The notes beneath the pieces are model-generated. The model was not told the DNA's origin, did not search any database, and saw only the letters and a program-made list of their open reading frames with translations. A DNA stretch of 64,000 nucleotides. It comes from DATBSL01 sp964561785. Lineage in GTDB: Bacteria; Acidobacteriota; Vicinamibacteria; Fen-336. Each line of letters begins with the position of its first letter. The first letter of the stretch is position 1. Made by a program: the position numbers and the translations under genes. The stretch is taken from assembly GCA_964561785.1 (NCBI GenBank), contig CAZLRF010000019.1, positions 1 to 64,000 of the forward strand, read 5' to 3'. Below are positions 62,171-64,000 of the stretch, in pieces.

Positions 62171-64000
62171 TCAGCGTCCTGGGACATGGAAGGTGCGGCC
62201 CTCCCGGGCCGTGTCGACGAGGAGAGGCGCAGGGCGGAAACGCTCGCCGTGCCGCGCGTGGAGCCTCTCCATCGTCTCGAGGGCGAAGCGCGCCCCGAGG
62301 TGGTCGAGGTAGCGGAAGGGGCCCCCGAGGAACGGCGGGAAGCCCAGGCCGAAGATCGCCCCCACGTCGCCGTCGCGGGGCGAGCGCAGGATCCCCTCCT
62401 GGAGGCACAGGACGGACTCGTTGAGAAACGCGTACACCATGCGCTCCTGCGCCGCGCGCGCGTCGAGCGCCGCGCGCGAGCGCCCGCCGGGCAGCAGGTC
62501 GTAGGCGGACAGGTCGACGCGCTTCGTCGCCCCCCCGTACGTGTAGAAGCCCTTCTTCGCCTTGCGCCCGAGACGCCCGTCGGCGAGCACCTTCTCCATC
62601 GAGGGGGGCGGGGACATCCGCTCGCCGAAGTGCTGGTGCATGACCTTCGCCACCTTCGCCCCGACGTCGATCCCGACCTCGTCGAGGAGCGTGATCGGCC
62701 CCACCGGGAAGCCGAACGCGGTCATCGCCCGGTCGAGCCCGTCGACGGGGGCGCCCTCCTCGAGCAGCCACGTGGCCTCGTTCATGTACGCGGCGAGCGC
62801 CCGGCTCGTGTAGAACCCCGGCCCGTCGCGCACCACGATCACGTGCTTGCCGATCCGCCGTCCGAAGGCGGCCGCGGTCGCGATCGCGGTGAGGGCCGTC
62901 TCGCGCGTCACCACGATCTCGAGCAGCGGCATCTTGTGCACGGGGGAGAAGAAGTGCATCCCGAGCACCTGGGCGGGCCGCCGCGAGGCCTTGGCGATCT
63001 GTGTGATCGGGATCGAGGAGGTGTTGCTCGCGAAGACGCACTCGTCGCGCGTCGCCGCCTCGGTCTCGGCCAGGACCCGCCGCTTGAGGTCGAGGTCCTC
63101 GAACACCGCCTCGATCACCAGGTCGGCGCGGCGAAAGCCGGTGTAGTCGGTCGTGGGGGCGATCCGCTCGAGCCGGTGCCGGGCCTCGAGGCGGGTGAGG
63201 CGGCGGCGCTTCACGCGCTCCTCGAGGTTCGACCTCACGTGCTCGAGCCCCCGGGCGAGGGCGTCGTTCCCCGCGTCCTTCAGCCGCACCGCGACGCCCG
63301 CCTCGGCGGCGGCAGAGGCGATGCCCGCCCCCATGAGCCCCGCCCCGAGCACCCCCAGCTTGCGGACCTCGACGGCGGGGGTGCCCTCGGGATGGCCCGC
63401 GTCCTTCTTGATCTCCTGGGTCGCGAAGAACACGGACACGAGGTTGCGCGACACCTCCGATACGGCGAGGCGCCCGAAGGCCTGGGCCTCGAGGGCGAGG
63501 CCCTCCTCGAGCGGCCGGGCAGTGCCCTCCCGGATCAGGCGCACCGCCTCGAGGGGCGCCGGGTAGTGCCCCCCCGTCTTCTTCAAGACCGAGGAGCGGG
63601 CCTTCGAGACGATCAGCGGCCGCAGCAGCCGCTCGCGCAGCGGGATACCCGGGCGGCGCGGGGCGAGGCGCCCCTCGGCGAGACCGAGCGCCGCGCGGCG
63701 GGCCACGTCGAGCAGCACGGGGGCGGGGCAGACCTCGTCGACGAGGCCCGCCTTCCAGGCCCGCGTCGCCCTGAGCGTGCGCCCGGTCAGGACGAGGTCG
63801 AGGGCGGTGGCGAGGCCGACGAGCCGCGGCAGCCGCTGCGTGCCGCCCGCGCCGGGCACGAGGCCGAGCATGACCTCGGGCAGGCCGAGGCCGGTCCGGG
63901 GGTCGTCGGAGGCGACGCGGTAGCGGCAGGCGAGCGCGAGCTCCGTCCCCCCGCCGAGGCAGGTCCCGTGGATCGCGGCCACGACCGGCACACGACACCG
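62171..64000 (-). CDS. Fatty-acid oxidation multifunctional protein (enoyl-CoA hydratase/3-hydroxyacyl-CoA dehydrogenase), 5' end outside the window
   Basis: FadB/FadJ-type alpha subunit. The start is beyond base 64000; 610 residues are visible. The hydratase domain shows IHGTCLGGGTELALACRY and LPEVMLGLVPGAGGTQRL; the dehydrogenase domain shows the NAD motif GVLGAGLMGAGIA and the catalytic His segment GMHFFSPVHKMPLLEIV; the C-terminal 3HCDH domain ends FHVPGR. A thiolase partner is not seen here. It fits the acyl-CoA dehydrogenase at 38322 in beta-oxidation, but the two genes are far apart. Confidence 0.95.
   Translation of the reverse strand, partial: RCRVPVVAAIHGTCLGGGTELALACRYRVASDDPRTGLGLPEVMLGLVPGAGGTQRLPRLVGLATALDLVLTGRTLRATRAWKAGLVDEVCPAPVLLDVARRAALGLAEGRLAPRRPGIPLRERLLRPLIVSKARSSVLKKTGGHYPAPLEAVRLIREGTARPLEEGLALEAQAFGRLAVSEVSRNLVSVFFATQEIKKDAGHPEGTPAVEVRKLGVLGAGLMGAGIASAAAEAGVAVRLKDAGNDALARGLEHVRSNLEERVKRRRLTRLEARHRLERIAPTTDYTGFRRADLVIEAVFEDLDLKRRVLAETEAATRDECVFASNTSSIPITQIAKASRRPAQVLGMHFFSPVHKMPLLEIVVTRETALTAIATAAAFGRRIGKHVIVVRDGPGFYTSRALAAYMNEATWLLEEGAPVDGLDRAMTAFGFPVGPITLLDEVGIDVGAKVAKVMHQHFGERMSPPPSMEKVLADGRLGRKAKKGFYTYGGATKRVDLSAYDLLPGGRSRAALDARAAQERMVYAFLNESVLCLQEGILRSPRDGDVGAIFGLGFPPFLGGPFRYLDHLGARFALETMERLHARHGERFRPAPLLVDTAREGRTFHVPGR

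Overview
The window is a gene-dense, very GC-rich bacterial chromosome segment, broken by one 100-N scaffold gap at 45893-45992. The organism is a Gram-negative (diderm) bacterium: there is a TonB-dependent outer-membrane receptor, a periplasmic DegP-type protease, lipoproteins, an AmgK/MurU-like pair, an AMIN/Amidase_3 cell-wall amidase and a soluble lytic transglycosylase. The secreted VWA protein of the 'VWFA-related' type, the GerMN gene beside an amidase and the base composition suggest Acidobacteriota. This is inference; no 16S rRNA gene is present.

Layout. 1-8278 (+) is a proteostasis block: dnaK (5'-truncated), hsp20, groES, groEL, degP/htrA, a DksA/TraR-type zinc-finger gene and lon. 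8525-10210 is a zinc ribbon-FHA-GAF histidine kinase. 10235-13258 (-) holds a cupredoxin-like gene, pnp and rpsO. 13357-17149 is accessory material: a multi-TM protein and two related lipoproteins. 17250-23853 (-) is the translation operon rimP-nusA-infB-ylxP-rbfA-truB, with a good promoter and an attenuator-like terminator in the rimP leader. 24091-30046 holds a TonB receptor, rimO, two small uncharacterised genes and a GT-B glycosyltransferase. 30147-38118 (-) is a long run: asnS, AmgK-like kinase, MurU-like nucleotidyltransferase, CYTH protein, cyclophilin, thioredoxin-like protein, GerMN protein, amidase. 38322-43068 (+) has an acyl-CoA dehydrogenase, an ACT protein, SAM riboswitch-metK, a small membrane protein and a ferritin-like protein. 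43074-48130 (-) has an EAL/GGDEF protein, a HugZ-like protein, the gap inside an 86-bp tandem repeat, ssrA (tmRNA), an exported protein and an endonuclease III relative. 48244-53614 has a GAF protein, lytic transglycosylase, rph, rdgB and three tRNAs (Pro, Arg, His). 53611-59992 (-) is an operon of three large exported proteins, two with VWA domains. 60079-64000 has an RNase D-like exonuclease, a DHH phosphoesterase and a FadJ-type gene cut by the window end.

Most of the window is ordinary housekeeping. The points most worth a second look are: a family of structured G-run hairpin repeats between genes (about six copies, with compensatory changes); a tandem repeat next to ssrA whose unit carries a degenerate copy of the tmRNA 3' T-arm; an attenuator-like leader before rimP-nusA-infB; a Cys-bearing module found three times in two adjacent lipoproteins; and the secreted VWA operon. 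I did not find a defence system, prophage, CRISPR array or biosynthetic cluster.
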